A stretch of 64,000 bases of DNA from JBNKFV01 sp050289485 (lineage in GTDB: Bacteria; Pseudomonadota; Gammaproteobacteria; Pseudomonadales; Cellvibrionaceae), in assembly GCA_050289485.1 (NCBI GenBank), contig JBNKFV010000015.1, positions 372,001-436,000 of the forward strand. Direction: 5' to 3'. Each line of letters opens with the position of its first letter. Position 1 is the first letter of the stretch. The notes under the pieces were generated by a model. That model ran no database searches, was not told the origin of the DNA, and saw nothing but the letters and a program-made list of their open reading frames with translations. Positions 33,226-42,517 of this stretch are shown piece after piece. A program made the position numbers and the translations under genes.

Positions 33226-35808
33226 ATGGGCGAAATAGCAAAAGAAATATTACCGGTTAACATCGAAGATGAGCTGAAACAGTCTTATCTGGACTACGCC
33301 ATGAGCGTGATCGTGGGGCGCGCATTGCCCGACGTGAGAGATGGTCTGAAACCTGTTCATCGGCGTGTACTGTTTGCGATGAGTGAGCTGGGTAATGACT
33401 GGAATAAATCCTACAAAAAATCGGCGCGTGTCGTTGGTGATGTGATCGGTAAATACCATCCACATGGTGACACCGCTGTCTACGATACCATCGTGCGGAT
33501 GGCCCAGGATTTCTCCCTTCGTTACACGCTGGTTGATGGGCAGGGGAACTTTGGCTCTATCGATGGTGATAGTGCGGCAGCCATGCGATACACCGAAATT
33601 CGCATGAAGAAAATGGCCCACGAACTGCTGGCTGACCTCGACAAAGAAACCGTTAATTTCGTCCCTAACTACGACGACACTGAACAGATTCCTGAAGTAT
33701 TGCCCACTCGCGTTCCCAACCTGTTGGTGAATGGTTCATCGGGTATTGCCGTGGGTATGGCAACCAATATTCCACCGCATAATTTACGCGAAGTGGTTAA
33801 AGCCTGTTTGGCCTTGATTGACGATGAAACCATTTCCATTGATCAAATTATGGAAATTATTCCTGGCCCGGATTTTCCAACGGCAGGTGTGATTAATGGC
33901 CGTGCAGGTATTATTCAAGCCTATCGTACCGGTCGTGGTCGTATCTATATTCGCGCTAAAGCAGAAATTGAACGCGATGAAAAAACCAACCGTGAAACCA
34001 TCATTATTACTGAAATTCCCTACCAGCTGAATAAAACTCGCCTCATCGAGAAGATTGCAGAGCTGGTAAAAGAGCGCAAAATTGAGGGGATTTCTGAGCT
34101 GCGGGATGAGTCAACCAGCGATATTCGGGTGGTCATTGAGCTGAAGCGCGGTGAAGTGGGCGAAGTACTGCTCAATAACCTGTATGCGCAAACCCAGTTG
34201 GAGAGCGTGTTTGGTATCAACATGGTGGCGCTGGTGGATGGCCAGCCCAAACTGTTAAACCTCAAAGAGATGCTTGAATACTTTATTCTGCATCGCCGCG
34301 AGGTGGTTACTCGCCGTACGGTTTACCTGTTGCGCAAGGCTCGTGAACGTGGGCATATTCTGGAAGGTCTGGCGGTTGCTATTGCCAGTATTGATGAAAT
34401 TATCGAGTTGATTAAATCCTCTCAAACACCCGCTGAGGCCAGCGAAAGGTTGCTCGCCAAAGGTTGGCCAGTTGCTGATGTTAATCAGTTCCTTGAGCGC
34501 GCTGGCGCCGATGCTTGCCGTCCAGATGAATTAGGTGAACAGTATGGTTTACGTGATGGCAGCTATTATCTTTCGCCCGAACAGGCTAAGGCCATTCTGG
34601 AATTACGCTTGCACCGCCTTACCGGTATGGAGCATGACAAGTTGCTGGCAGAGTACAGTGAAAAGCTGGATCAGATTGCTGAGTACTTGAATATTCTTTC
34701 CAGCCCAGGCCGCTTGATGGAAGTAATCCGCGAAGAGCTGGTGGCAATCGAAGAGAGTTATGGCGATGAGCGCCGCACCGCGATTGAGGCCTCCAAGCAT
34801 GACCTCACCGTCGAAGATTTGATTACCGAAGAAGATCGCGTGGTTACCATCTCCCATGGTGGTTATGCCAAAACCCAGCCGTTGGATGCCTATCAGTCAC
34901 AGCGTCGTGGTGGTATGGGTAAAGCCGCCACCTCGGTTAAAGATGAAGATTTCGTAGAGCATCTGCTGATTGCCAGTACCCACGACACGATTTTGTGTTT
35001 CACCAATGCCGGTAAAGTGTATTGGCTCAAGGTGTATCAAATACCTGTTGCGGGCCGTCAGTCACGCGGTCGCCCCATGGTGAACCTACTGCCGCTGGAA
35101 GAAAACGAGCGTATTACATCGATTTTACCCGTGCGTGATTATGATGAAGATCACTTCATCTTTATGGCGACTGCCAACGGTACGGTCAAGAAAACGGATC
35201 TCACCCAATTTTCTCGCCGTCGCAGCGTGGGGTTACGTGCAATTGAACTGGATGAGGGTGACTCTCTGGTAGAAACCGCGATTACCGATGGTACCTGCGA
35301 CATTATGTTGCTCACGTCTGCTGGTAAAGCAGCGCGTTTCAGTGAGACTGCTGTGCGCTCCATGGGGAGAATCAGTCGCGGTGTTCGCGGTATTCGTATG
35401 GCTGAAGGTCATCAGGTTATCTCGATGGTGATTCCCAAAGAGAGCGGCCGCGTCTTGGCCGTGAGTGAAAAAGGCTACGGCAAGCGTACCGAGGTGACTG
35501 AATACCCCTGTAAAGGTCGTGGCTCGCAAGGCGTTATTGCCATGGCGACATCTGAGCGTAATGGTCCGTTGGTGGGTGCAGTACAGGTGTTTGATGGTGA
35601 CGAAATCATGTTGATTTCTGATCAGGGCACATTGGTACGTACCCGTGCTGACGAAGTCTCTATATCCGGGCGAAATACCCAGGGCGTTCGCCTGATTCGC
35701 CTGAAAGAGGGTGAGCACCTGGTGGGCGTTGAGCGTATAGAAGAGCCTGATGAAGACGTTGAGCAAGCCGATGCTGAGGTTCAAACAGATGCCGAGGGTG
35801 ATGAATGA
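33226..35808 (+). CDS. gyrA: DNA gyrase subunit A
   Basis: Cutting and religation subunit of the type II topoisomerase that introduces negative supercoils. ATG 33226 (MGEIAKEILPVNIEDELKQS) matches the family; GTG 33199 is rejected. The catalytic Tyr is Y122 (MRYTEIRM). The quinolone region reads GDTAVYDTIV with T83 and D87, and D95 stands where E. coli and Pseudomonas have Pro. Six beta-pinwheel repeats end the 860-residue protein. The GyrA box at 559-565 reads QRRGGMG, with Met in place of the usual Lys/Arg. An acidic tail (DEDVEQADAEVQTDAEGDE) closes the protein. Confidence 0.97.
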   Translation: MGEIAKEILPVNIEDELKQSYLDYAMSVIVGRALPDVRDGLKPVHRRVLFAMSELGNDWNKSYKKSARVVGDVIGKYHPHGDTAVYDTIVRMAQDFSLRYTLVDGQGNFGSIDGDSAAAMRYTEIRMKKMAHELLADLDKETVNFVPNYDDTEQIPEVLPTRVPNLLVNGSSGIAVGMATNIPPHNLREVVKACLALIDDETISIDQIMEIIPGPDFPTAGVINGRAGIIQAYRTGRGRIYIRAKAEIERDEKTNRETIIITEIPYQLNKTRLIEKIAELVKERKIEGISELRDESTSDIRVVIELKRGEVGEVLLNNLYAQTQLESVFGINMVALVDGQPKLLNLKEMLEYFILHRREVVTRRTVYLLRKARERGHILEGLAVAIASIDEIIELIKSSQTPAEASERLLAKGWPVADVNQFLERAGADACRPDELGEQYGLRDGSYYLSPEQAKAILELRLHRLTGMEHDKLLAEYSEKLDQIAEYLNILSSPGRLMEVIREELVAIEESYGDERRTAIEASKHDLTVEDLITEEDRVVTISHGGYAKTQPLDAYQSQRRGGMGKAATSVKDEDFVEHLLIASTHDTILCFTNAGKVYWLKVYQIPVAGRQSRGRPMVNLLPLEENERITSILPVRDYDEDHFIFMATANGTVKKTDLTQFSRRRSVGLRAIELDEGDSLVETAITDGTCDIMLLTSAGKAARFSETAVRSMGRISRGVRGIRMAEGHQVISMVIPKESGRVLAVSEKGYGKRTEVTEYPCKGRGSQGVIAMATSERNGPLVGAVQVFDGDEIMLISDQGTLVRTRADEVSISGRNTQGVRLIRLKEGEHLVGVERIEEPDEDVEQADAEVQTDAEGDE

Positions 35809-35850
35809 TCGGAGCGCAAAGTGCCTGGCGATATGAGGTTGGAGGGCTAA

Positions 35851-36975
35851 ATGTCTGATCTTATCGACATGAATGCAGATTTGTCCGGTTACGATTTGCC
35901 GAGCCTGCGTGACCGTATTGATGCCATTGATGCGCAAATTGCCGAGTTGATCAGTGCCCGTGCATTGACGGCCCAGCAGGTTGCAGAGGTAAAAAATCGG
36001 GACAATATCGAGCAGCAGCCAGTACTCTACTATCGACCTGAGCGTGAGGCCCAGGTATTGCGCAAAGTCATGGAACAAAACAAGGGGCCATTGTCGGACG
36101 AGGAAATGGCTCGCCTGTTCCGCGAAATTATGTCGGCCTGCCTGGCGCTGGAAAAACCGGTTACGGTTGCCTTTTTAGGGCCAGAAGGTACTTATACGCA
36201 GGAAGCTGCGTTGAAACATTTTGGCCATTCGGCCGTGTCGGTACCGATGGCAGCGATTGATGAAGTGTTTCGTGAAGTTGAGGCCGGGGCCGTTAACTAC
36301 GGTGTGGTGCCGGTAGAAAACTCTACCGAAGGCGTCGTAAATCATACGCTCGACAGTTTTATTAACTCCAACCTGAAGATCTGCGGTGAAGTGGAATTGC
36401 GTATCCACCACAACCTGTTAGTTACCGATATCACCAAGGTCGATCAGATTACGCGCATCTACTCTCACGCTCAATCATTGGCGCAATGCCGAAAATGGCT
36501 TGATGCGCATTACCCAAACGCAGAGCGAATTGCTGTTAGCAGTAACGCTGAGGCAGCCAGGCGTATTCGCGGTGAGTGGAATGCTGCCGCGATTGCCGGT
36601 GAGATGGCAGCCGAGCTGTACCAGTTGAAGATTCAATCTGCCCGTATTGAGGATCAGCCCGATAATTCGACCCGGTTTTTGGTGATTGGTAATCAAAGTG
36701 TCCCTTCGAGTGGCGATGATAAGAGCTCACTGGTGGTCTCCATGCGTAACGAACCCGGGGCTTTGCATGCGTTGCTGGAGCCGTTTCATCGGTTCAGCAT
36801 CGATTTGACCCGCGTGGAAACGCGGCCGGCCCGTTCTGGTGGTTGGAATTATGTATTTTTTATCGACTTCGCTGGCCATAAAGACGATGCAGTCGTGCAG
36901 CAGGCACTGGCCGATATCTCACAACGAGCCTCTGATTTGAAAATACTGGGTTCTTATCCCAAGGCTGTTTTGTAA
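35851..36975 (+). CDS. pheA: Chorismate mutase / prephenate dehydratase (P-protein)
   Basis: Bifunctional enzyme of phenylalanine synthesis, 374 residues. The AroQ-type chorismate mutase domain covers about residues 15-105 (LRDRIDAIDAQIAELISARA). The prephenate dehydratase domain follows from VAFLGPEGTYTQEAAL and includes VPVENSTEGVVNHTLD. The regulatory ACT domain has GALHALLEPF and ETRPARSG, matching the Phe-binding GALV and ESRP motifs. It begins 42 bp after gyrA with GGAGGG before the ATG. serC, which separates gyrA and pheA in Pseudomonas, is missing. Confidence 0.95.
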   Translation: MSDLIDMNADLSGYDLPSLRDRIDAIDAQIAELISARALTAQQVAEVKNRDNIEQQPVLYYRPEREAQVLRKVMEQNKGPLSDEEMARLFREIMSACLALEKPVTVAFLGPEGTYTQEAALKHFGHSAVSVPMAAIDEVFREVEAGAVNYGVVPVENSTEGVVNHTLDSFINSNLKICGEVELRIHHNLLVTDITKVDQITRIYSHAQSLAQCRKWLDAHYPNAERIAVSSNAEAARRIRGEWNAAAIAGEMAAELYQLKIQSARIEDQPDNSTRFLVIGNQSVPSSGDDKSSLVVSMRNEPGALHALLEPFHRFSIDLTRVETRPARSGGWNYVFFIDFAGHKDDAVVQQALADISQRASDLKILGSYPKAVL

Positions 36976-37022
36976 GGTCTCGGCGGGCAAGTACTATATA
37001 GGTGTCAACAATAGGGAAAACG

Positions 37023-37622
37023 ATGGCTGACAATAATTTGGTGTGGCACGAGCACAAAATTTCTCGTACTGAGCGATGTGAGCAGAAAAAGCAGAAATCC
37101 TGCTTACTGTGGTTTACGGGCTTGAGTGGTGCAGGCAAATCTACTTTAGCCAACGCGGTTGAGCAGAAGTTGTTTGAACGGGGTATTCATAGTTATTTGC
37201 TCGATGGGGATAATGTTCGTCATGGTTTGAATGGCGATTTGGGCTTTAGTGATATCGAGCGGGTAGAGAATATTCGCCGCATTGGTGAAGTGTCGAAATT
37301 ATTTGTCGATGCCGGCTTAATTGTATTGTCGGCGTTTATCTCGCCGTTTCGCAGTGACCGTAATTTAGTGCGCGCACTTTTCGGCGAAGGTGACTTTATC
37401 GAAATTTACGTGGCGGCATCGATCGATATTTGTGAGTCTAGAGACCCCAAAGGGTTATACAAAAAAGCCCGTCAAGGCTTCATTAAAAATTTTACCGGTA
37501 TCGATTCTCCCTATGAGGTTCCGGAAACGGCTGAAATTGTTGTTGATACTGGCGCAATGCCACTGGAAGAGTGCGTTGATAGGGTGATGGATTACCTGGA
37601 AGCAAACGGTAAATTATCTTGA
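37023..37622 (+). CDS. cysC: Adenylylsulfate kinase CysC
   Basis: Phosphorylates adenylylsulfate (APS) to PAPS, the active sulfate donor for reduction and for sulfotransferases. The P-loop is FTGLSGAGKST; LDGDNVRHGLNGDLGF and the RDPKGLYKKAR loop are conserved. ATG 37023 after AGGGAAAACG gives 199 residues; GTG 37002 is rejected. It sits between pheA and tyrA, away from cysDN 1.1 kb downstream, and is not fused to cysN. PAPS made here would also supply the sulfotransferases at 59-62 kb. Confidence 0.95.
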   Translation: MADNNLVWHEHKISRTERCEQKKQKSCLLWFTGLSGAGKSTLANAVEQKLFERGIHSYLLDGDNVRHGLNGDLGFSDIERVENIRRIGEVSKLFVDAGLIVLSAFISPFRSDRNLVRALFGEGDFIEIYVAASIDICESRDPKGLYKKARQGFIKNFTGIDSPYEVPETAEIVVDTGAMPLEECVDRVMDYLEANGKLS

Positions 37623-37673
37623 TGGCAAGTCTTCTACTTGTCCGGCAAAGTTGGTTCGCATTTGAAATCTCAT

Positions 37674-38576
37674 ATGATTAATAAGTTGGTGGTTATTGGC
37701 GTAGGCCTCATTGGCGGCTCGTTGGCTATGGCCGCCCGTCAACGTGGGCTGTGCCACGAAGTGATTGGCGTTGTACGTAAGCAGTCTACTTGTGATGAGG
37801 CTATTGCCTTGGGCGTGGTTGATCGGGCAGTTATGCATTTAAGCGATGTTGCTCACGAACTGACTTCAGGTGATGTGATTTTTATCGGTGTGCCAACCTT
37901 GGCGGTTCCAGCCGTACTGGAAGAGATCAGAAACACCGTAATGCCAGAAGTAACCGTCACTGACGGTGCAAGTGTCAAAGGCAGCGTATTGGCGGCGGTA
38001 ACAAACGTTTATGGAGAAATGCCACCACAGGTTGTTCTTGGGCACCCGATCGCCGGTTCGGAGAAAAGTGGTGTCGGAGCCAGCAATCCACATTTGTATG
38101 AGCAGCACCGGGTTATTTTGACTCCTGATGCACGCACGGGCTCCGAGCATCTAGCGCGGGTATCCTCTTTGTGGCGAGGTGTTGGCGCTGAAGTGCTGTC
38201 CATGCCGGTTGATGAACATGATGATGTATTGGCTGCGACCAGTCATTTGCCGCACGCGATTGCTTATTCTTTGGTTGATACCCTGGCTCATGATGCCGAA
38301 AATGAGAATATTTTTAGGTATGCGGCAGGTGGTTTTCGGGATTTTACTCGAATCGCCTCCAGTGACCCGACCATGTGGCATGACATCATGCTGGCAAATC
38401 GGGAGAGTGTACTCAGGGCTCTTGATTTATTTGTCGCTAACTTGGCGCGCCTGCGTGATGCGATTGATCAGCAGGACGGCGACGCCCTGTTGAGTATATT
38501 TAGTCAGGCAAAAGCGGCTCGCGACCATTTCACTCAGTTACTGGCTGAGCGGCAGTCCAGTACCGATAAAAGCTAA
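37674..38576 (+). CDS. tyrA: Prephenate dehydrogenase TyrA
   Basis: NAD-dependent enzyme of tyrosine synthesis. The Rossmann motif is VIGVGLIGGSLAMAA and the substrate region VVLGHPIAGSEKSGVGA. ATG 37674 gives 300 residues; a TTG at 37638 would add 12 residues without family support, and neither has a strong ribosome site. In Pseudomonas this domain is fused to AroA (EPSP synthase) and followed by cmk; here the protein stops at the dehydrogenase and cysDN follow, so aroA must lie elsewhere. Confidence 0.92.
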   Translation: MINKLVVIGVGLIGGSLAMAARQRGLCHEVIGVVRKQSTCDEAIALGVVDRAVMHLSDVAHELTSGDVIFIGVPTLAVPAVLEEIRNTVMPEVTVTDGASVKGSVLAAVTNVYGEMPPQVVLGHPIAGSEKSGVGASNPHLYEQHRVILTPDARTGSEHLARVSSLWRGVGAEVLSMPVDEHDDVLAATSHLPHAIAYSLVDTLAHDAENENIFRYAAGGFRDFTRIASSDPTMWHDIMLANRESVLRALDLFVANLARLRDAIDQQDGDALLSIFSQAKAARDHFTQLLAERQSSTDKS

Positions 38577-38618
38577 GTGGGGATATTACCTCTGGCAAGG
38601 CCAAATAACTGGCTATAA

Positions 38619-38666
38619 GGTTAGAAATATAAATTTCTTAACCTTGGTACAGCGGCCTCCTATAAT
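38619..38666 (+). promoter_or_regulatory. Probable cysDN promoter with overlapping palindrome
   Basis: TATAAT at 38661-38666 is a consensus -10 box; TTAACC at 38638-38643 is a weak -35 at 17-bp spacing. An imperfect palindrome (GGTTAGAAAT 38619-38628 and ATTTCTTAACC 38633-38643) overlaps the -35. A weak -35 with an upstream AT-rich site is what an activator such as CysB would need; the activator identity is inferred. Confidence 0.45.
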
Positions 38667-38742
38667 GCGCGCTGCTTTACAGATGTTGCCATAGCGTTAA
38701 GCACCTGCACGGAATTCATTGATAGACAATTGGCAGTTAACC

Positions 38743-39654
38743 ATGACAAACGAACACACAATGACTCACCTTAAGCAACTGGAAGCGGAAAGTATTCATA
38801 TTATCCGTGAAGTTGCCGCTGAATTTGACAACCCGGTAATGCTTTACTCTATTGGTAAAGATTCTGCGGTAATGATGCACCTTGCGATGAAAGCATTTGC
38901 ACCCGGCAAACCGCCTTTTCCATTGATGCATGTTGATACCACCTGGAAATTCAAAGAGATGATCCAGTTTCGCGATCAGCGCATCAAAGATCTAGGATGG
39001 GACCTTATTGTTCATATCAATCAGGAAGGGGTTGATATGGGGGTTGGCCCGTTCACACACGGTAGTGCCAAACACACCGATATTATGAAAACTGCTGCCC
39101 TGAAACAGGCGTTAAACAAGTACGGGTTTGATGCTGCTTTTGGGGGTGCCCGTCGTGATGAAGAGAAGTCTCGGGCCAAAGAGCGTGTGTACTCATTCCG
39201 AGATAAAAATCACCGCTGGGATCCAAAAAGCCAGCGCCCGGAACTGTGGAATATCTACAACGGTCGCGTTGATAAGGGCGAAAGCATCCGTGTTTTCCCG
39301 CTGTCTAACTGGACTGAGCTGGATATCTGGCAATACATTCACCTCGAAGGTATTCCCATTGTTCCTTTGTATTTTGCCGCTAAGCGCCCCGTTGTTGAGC
39401 GCGATGGTACGTTGATTATGGTCGATGATGATCGTATGCCGTTAAACGAGGGAGAGGTGCCAGAGCAAAAAATGGTGCGCTTCCGTACCCTGGGTTGTTA
39501 CCCGCTCACTGGCGCAGTGGAGTCTGAAGCGACCACCTTGCCAGAAATTATTCAGGAAATGTTGCTGACCACAACATCCGAGCGACAAGGCCGCATGATC
39601 GATCACGATAGTGCTGGCTCCATGGAGAAGAAAAAACAAGAGGGGTACTTCTAA
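38743..39654 (+). CDS. cysD: Sulfate adenylyltransferase subunit 2 CysD
   Basis: Small catalytic subunit of ATP sulfurylase, forming APS from sulfate and ATP. The PP-loop is LYSIGKDSAVMMHLAMKAF, and the whole sequence is highly conserved (THLKQLEAESIHIIREVAAEF). ATG 38743 gives 303 residues; ATG 38761 (297 residues) is also possible. Its stop overlaps the cysN start by one base (TAATG). Confidence 0.95.
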   Translation: MTNEHTMTHLKQLEAESIHIIREVAAEFDNPVMLYSIGKDSAVMMHLAMKAFAPGKPPFPLMHVDTTWKFKEMIQFRDQRIKDLGWDLIVHINQEGVDMGVGPFTHGSAKHTDIMKTAALKQALNKYGFDAAFGGARRDEEKSRAKERVYSFRDKNHRWDPKSQRPELWNIYNGRVDKGESIRVFPLSNWTELDIWQYIHLEGIPIVPLYFAAKRPVVERDGTLIMVDDDRMPLNEGEVPEQKMVRFRTLGCYPLTGAVESEATTLPEIIQEMLLTTTSERQGRMIDHDSAGSMEKKKQEGYF

Positions 39655-41066
39655 TGTCACATCAGTCAGAATTAATTGCTGAAGATATTAATGCCTACCT
39701 CGCTCAGCACGAGCGTAAAGAACTCTTACGGTTTTTGACATGCGGCAGTGTTGATGATGGTAAGTCAACGTTGATTGGTCGTTTGTTGCACGACTCTAAA
39801 ATGATCTATGAAGATCAGTTGGCTGCCATCGAAGCAGATAATACCAAGCATGGTACTACTGGCGAAAAACTGGATCTGGCATTGCTGGTAGACGGTTTAG
39901 CGGCTGAGCGTGAACAGGGTATTACTATCGATGTTGCCTACCGTTATTTTTCAACGGCCAAACGCAAATTTATCATTGCCGATACCCCCGGGCATGAGCA
40001 GTACACCCGAAACATGGCAACCGGTGCTTCTACCTGCGATTTGGCGGTTATCCTTATCGATGCTCGCCACGGTGTAATGACGCAAACACGGCGTCACAGC
40101 TATATTGCCTCGCTGCTGGGGCTTAAGCATGTAGTTGTTGCTATCAACAAAATGGACCTCGTTGATTTCAGTGAGGAAGTCTTTGCGCGTATTAAAGCAG
40201 ACTACAACACGTTCGCAAAAAGCCTGGGTTTAAGTGATGTGTATTTTGTGCCCATGTCCGCACTGGAAGGCGATAACGTGGTTAATCGCAGTGAACATAC
40301 GCCTTGGTACACGGGCGAAACCTTGATGGGTATTTTGGAAACCGTACAGATTGTTGGTGACAAAAATTTCACCGACTTTCGTTTCCCTGTGCAATACGTG
40401 AACCGCCCGCACCTGAATTTTAGAGGTTTCTGCGGCACGATCGCCTCGGGTGAAGTGAAACCGGGTGATCGCGTTAAAGTATTGCCATCGGGCAAAAGCA
40501 GCGCGGTAAAAGAAATCGTCACCTATGATGGCAATCTCGATTTAGGTTTTGCTGGGCAGGCCGTTACGCTTACGTTAACCGATGAAATTGATGTAAGTCG
40601 TGGCGACATGATTGTGCATGAATCTGCTGGTGTTGTGCAGAGCAATCATTTCAAAGCGCACTTGGTGTGGATGTCAGAGGCTGAACTGCAGCCGGGTCGT
40701 CAATATCTGCTCAAGTTTGCGAGCAAGCTGACACCGGGCGAAGTCACTAGCATTCAGCATCGTATCGATGTGAATACCCAGGAGTTAACGCAGGTGAGTA
40801 GCCTAGGCTTAAACGATATCGCTCAGGTAGAGGTGGTATTGCAGCAGCAGGTTGTGATGGACCCTTACCAGAAAAATAAGGGTACCGGTGCTTTCATTGT
40901 TATCGACCGCTTAACCAATATTACCGTTGGTGCTGGCATGGTTGATGAGGTGTTGTCACATACTACTGAAACCGCTGCAGGCACTTACTCTGAGTTCGAG
41001 CTCGAGCTTAATGCGTTAATTCGTAAGCACTTTCCACATTGGGGTGCGGCAGATATCAGCAAATAG
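39654..41066 (+). CDS. cysN: Sulfate adenylyltransferase subunit 1 CysN
   Basis: GTPase subunit that drives the ATP sulfurylase reaction. G motifs are CGSVDDGKST, IADTPGHEQYT and INKMD. The 470-residue length shows the stand-alone form without a C-terminal CysC domain, consistent with the separate cysC at 37.0 kb. It overlaps cysD by one base and is followed by a strong terminator. Confidence 0.96.
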   Translation: MSHQSELIAEDINAYLAQHERKELLRFLTCGSVDDGKSTLIGRLLHDSKMIYEDQLAAIEADNTKHGTTGEKLDLALLVDGLAAEREQGITIDVAYRYFSTAKRKFIIADTPGHEQYTRNMATGASTCDLAVILIDARHGVMTQTRRHSYIASLLGLKHVVVAINKMDLVDFSEEVFARIKADYNTFAKSLGLSDVYFVPMSALEGDNVVNRSEHTPWYTGETLMGILETVQIVGDKNFTDFRFPVQYVNRPHLNFRGFCGTIASGEVKPGDRVKVLPSGKSSAVKEIVTYDGNLDLGFAGQAVTLTLTDEIDVSRGDMIVHESAGVVQSNHFKAHLVWMSEAELQPGRQYLLKFASKLTPGEVTSIQHRIDVNTQELTQVSSLGLNDIAQVEVVLQQQVVMDPYQKNKGTGAFIVIDRLTNITVGAGMVDEVLSHTTETAAGTYSEFELELNALIRKHFPHWGAADISK

Positions 41067-41078
41067 TGTTTGCTCGCC

Positions 41079-41110
41079 GAAAGCCGCCTTTTACGGCGGC
41101 TTTCTTTTCT
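41079..41110 (+). terminator. Intrinsic terminator after cysN
   Basis: A perfect 10-bp stem GAAAGCCGCC (41079-41088) with GGCGGCTTTC (41095-41104), loop TTTTAC, followed by TTTTCTT. Confidence 0.9.
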
Positions 41111-41248
41111 TGGCTTTGGGTGCCTTTAATCAACAAAGTGGCGCGAGATATTTGTTAAAGGTTTTCACCGCCCACTTAAATTGATAGAGTCGCCAGCGGC
41201 GTAAAGGAGTATAGCGCTGTAACTACTAAAACTTTCAAGGAGGATGTT

Positions 41249-41614
41249 ATGTCTCAGCCGCTAATCAGTGGTTCCGTTTTTTCTGTTTTTCCCCGCTCTA
41301 TTAACCTCAATGCGATTGCCTTGCGTTTATGCCTGTTGTGTTCGTTACTGGTGCTTGTGCCGGTATTAGCAACGCCGGTACAGGCTGCCGACGCCACCGG
41401 CGCCGCGGAAGCGGTACAACAGGTCAATATTAATACCGCCGATGCTGAAACCTTGGCATCTGCGCTTAAAGGTGTTGGTAAGCAGCGCGCCCAGGCAATT
41501 GTTGCCTGGCGTGAAACCAATGGCCCTTTTACGCAGGTGGAGCAGTTGTTGGAAATTAAGGGGATTGGAGAAAAGGTTCTTGCTAAAAACGCTGCCAATA
41601 TCGTGTTAAAATAA
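41249..41614 (+). CDS. comEA: ComEA-like helix-hairpin-helix protein
   Basis: Small exported DNA-binding protein. A long N-region and hydrophobic signal segment (residues about 1-46, LCLLCSLLVLVPVLATPVQA) precede two helix-hairpin-helix motifs (VNINTADAETLASALKGVGK and VEQLLEIKGIGEKVLAKNA). The 121 residues match the short Gram-negative ComEA that retains DNA in the periplasm during uptake. An AAGGAGG site precedes the ATG. In Pseudomonas the equivalent gene lies beside wbpM at the O-antigen locus. Confidence 0.85.
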   Translation: MSQPLISGSVFSVFPRSINLNAIALRLCLLCSLLVLVPVLATPVQAADATGAAEAVQQVNINTADAETLASALKGVGKQRAQAIVAWRETNGPFTQVEQLLEIKGIGEKVLAKNAANIVLK

Positions 41615-41690
41615 ATGCGATTTCGGTGAAATGCCCTGTGAAACAGGGTGGGCAGATAGCCGTAGGGCTGTTGTCCGCTCGGTTTGGGAT

Positions 41691-41722
41691 AATGCCCGGG
41701 TCATATGGCCTGGGCATTTTTA
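41691..41722 (+). terminator. Intrinsic terminator before pyrF
   Basis: AATGCCCGGG (41691-41700) pairs with CCTGGGCATT (41709-41718, one G-T pair) and a short T-run follows. It ends the comEA transcript. Confidence 0.75.
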
Positions 41723-41780
41723 TATTGGGCGTTTTTATATAGAGTGGCACCGTGTAAAAAGGCGCTAACAGGAGAGTTTT

Positions 41781-42482
41781 GTGAGTACAGATAACAACCC
41801 CAAGTTGTTAGTCGCGTTAGATTTTGATGCAGCAGAACCTGCCGTGGCACTTGCACAGCAGTTAAGCCCGGCAGAATGTCGCCTTAAGGTAGGGAAAGAG
41901 TTGTTTGTCAGTGCAGGCCCGGAGCTGATCAAAACGCTACATACCTTGGGATTTGATGTTTTTCTCGACCTTAAATTTCATGATATTCCTAATACTGTTG
42001 CCAAGGCCGTTCGCGCTGCTGCCGAGCTAGGCGTATGGATGGTTAATGTACATGCCTCCGGTGGTACGGCAATGCTCAAAGCGGCTCATGATGCCATCGC
42101 CGACTTGCCTAAACGCCCGCTTCTGATTGCCGTTACAGTACTCACTAGCATGTCTGATGCCGATTTGCAGCAGATTGGTATTGCCAATACGGCGGCAGAA
42201 CAAGTGCTGCACCTGGCGACGCTGGCAAAAGATGCGGGGCTTGATGGTATTGTATGTTCAGCACAAGAAGCGCAGCAGTTAAAGGCCGCGCTTGGTGATG
42301 ACTTTTTGTTAGTGACACCGGGTATTAGGCCTGCGGGCAGTGCCGCTAATGATCAGCAGCGTATTGTGACACCAGAGCAGGCTATTGCCTGGGGCTCCGA
42401 TTATTTGGTAGTGGGCCGGCCTATTACACAGGCGAAAAACCCAGCTGAAGCCTGTTCAAAAATAGCCGTATCGATCGTCTGA
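41781..42482 (+). CDS. pyrF: Orotidine 5'-phosphate decarboxylase
   Basis: Forms UMP from OMP, the last step of de novo pyrimidine synthesis. GTG 41781 with AGGAGAG upstream gives 233 residues. The catalytic Lys/Asp network is in VFLDLKFHDIPNTVAKA and the phosphate site in LLVTPGIRPAG and YLVVGRPI. In enterics pyrF follows lapB; here it precedes cmk, so the block order is changed. Confidence 0.96.
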   Translation: MSTDNNPKLLVALDFDAAEPAVALAQQLSPAECRLKVGKELFVSAGPELIKTLHTLGFDVFLDLKFHDIPNTVAKAVRAAAELGVWMVNVHASGGTAMLKAAHDAIADLPKRPLLIAVTVLTSMSDADLQQIGIANTAAEQVLHLATLAKDAGLDGIVCSAQEAQQLKAALGDDFLLVTPGIRPAGSAANDQQRIVTPEQAIAWGSDYLVVGRPITQAKNPAEACSKIAVSIV

Positions 42483-42517
42483 GTTGCTGTACCCATTAAA
42501 TTGTTTGAGTATTTACT

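Noticed and set aside
33463..33500. T83 in GyrA as an acquired quinolone-resistance change
   Set aside because: Thr at this position is the wild-type state in Pseudomonas and related bacteria; no conclusion on resistance is justified.
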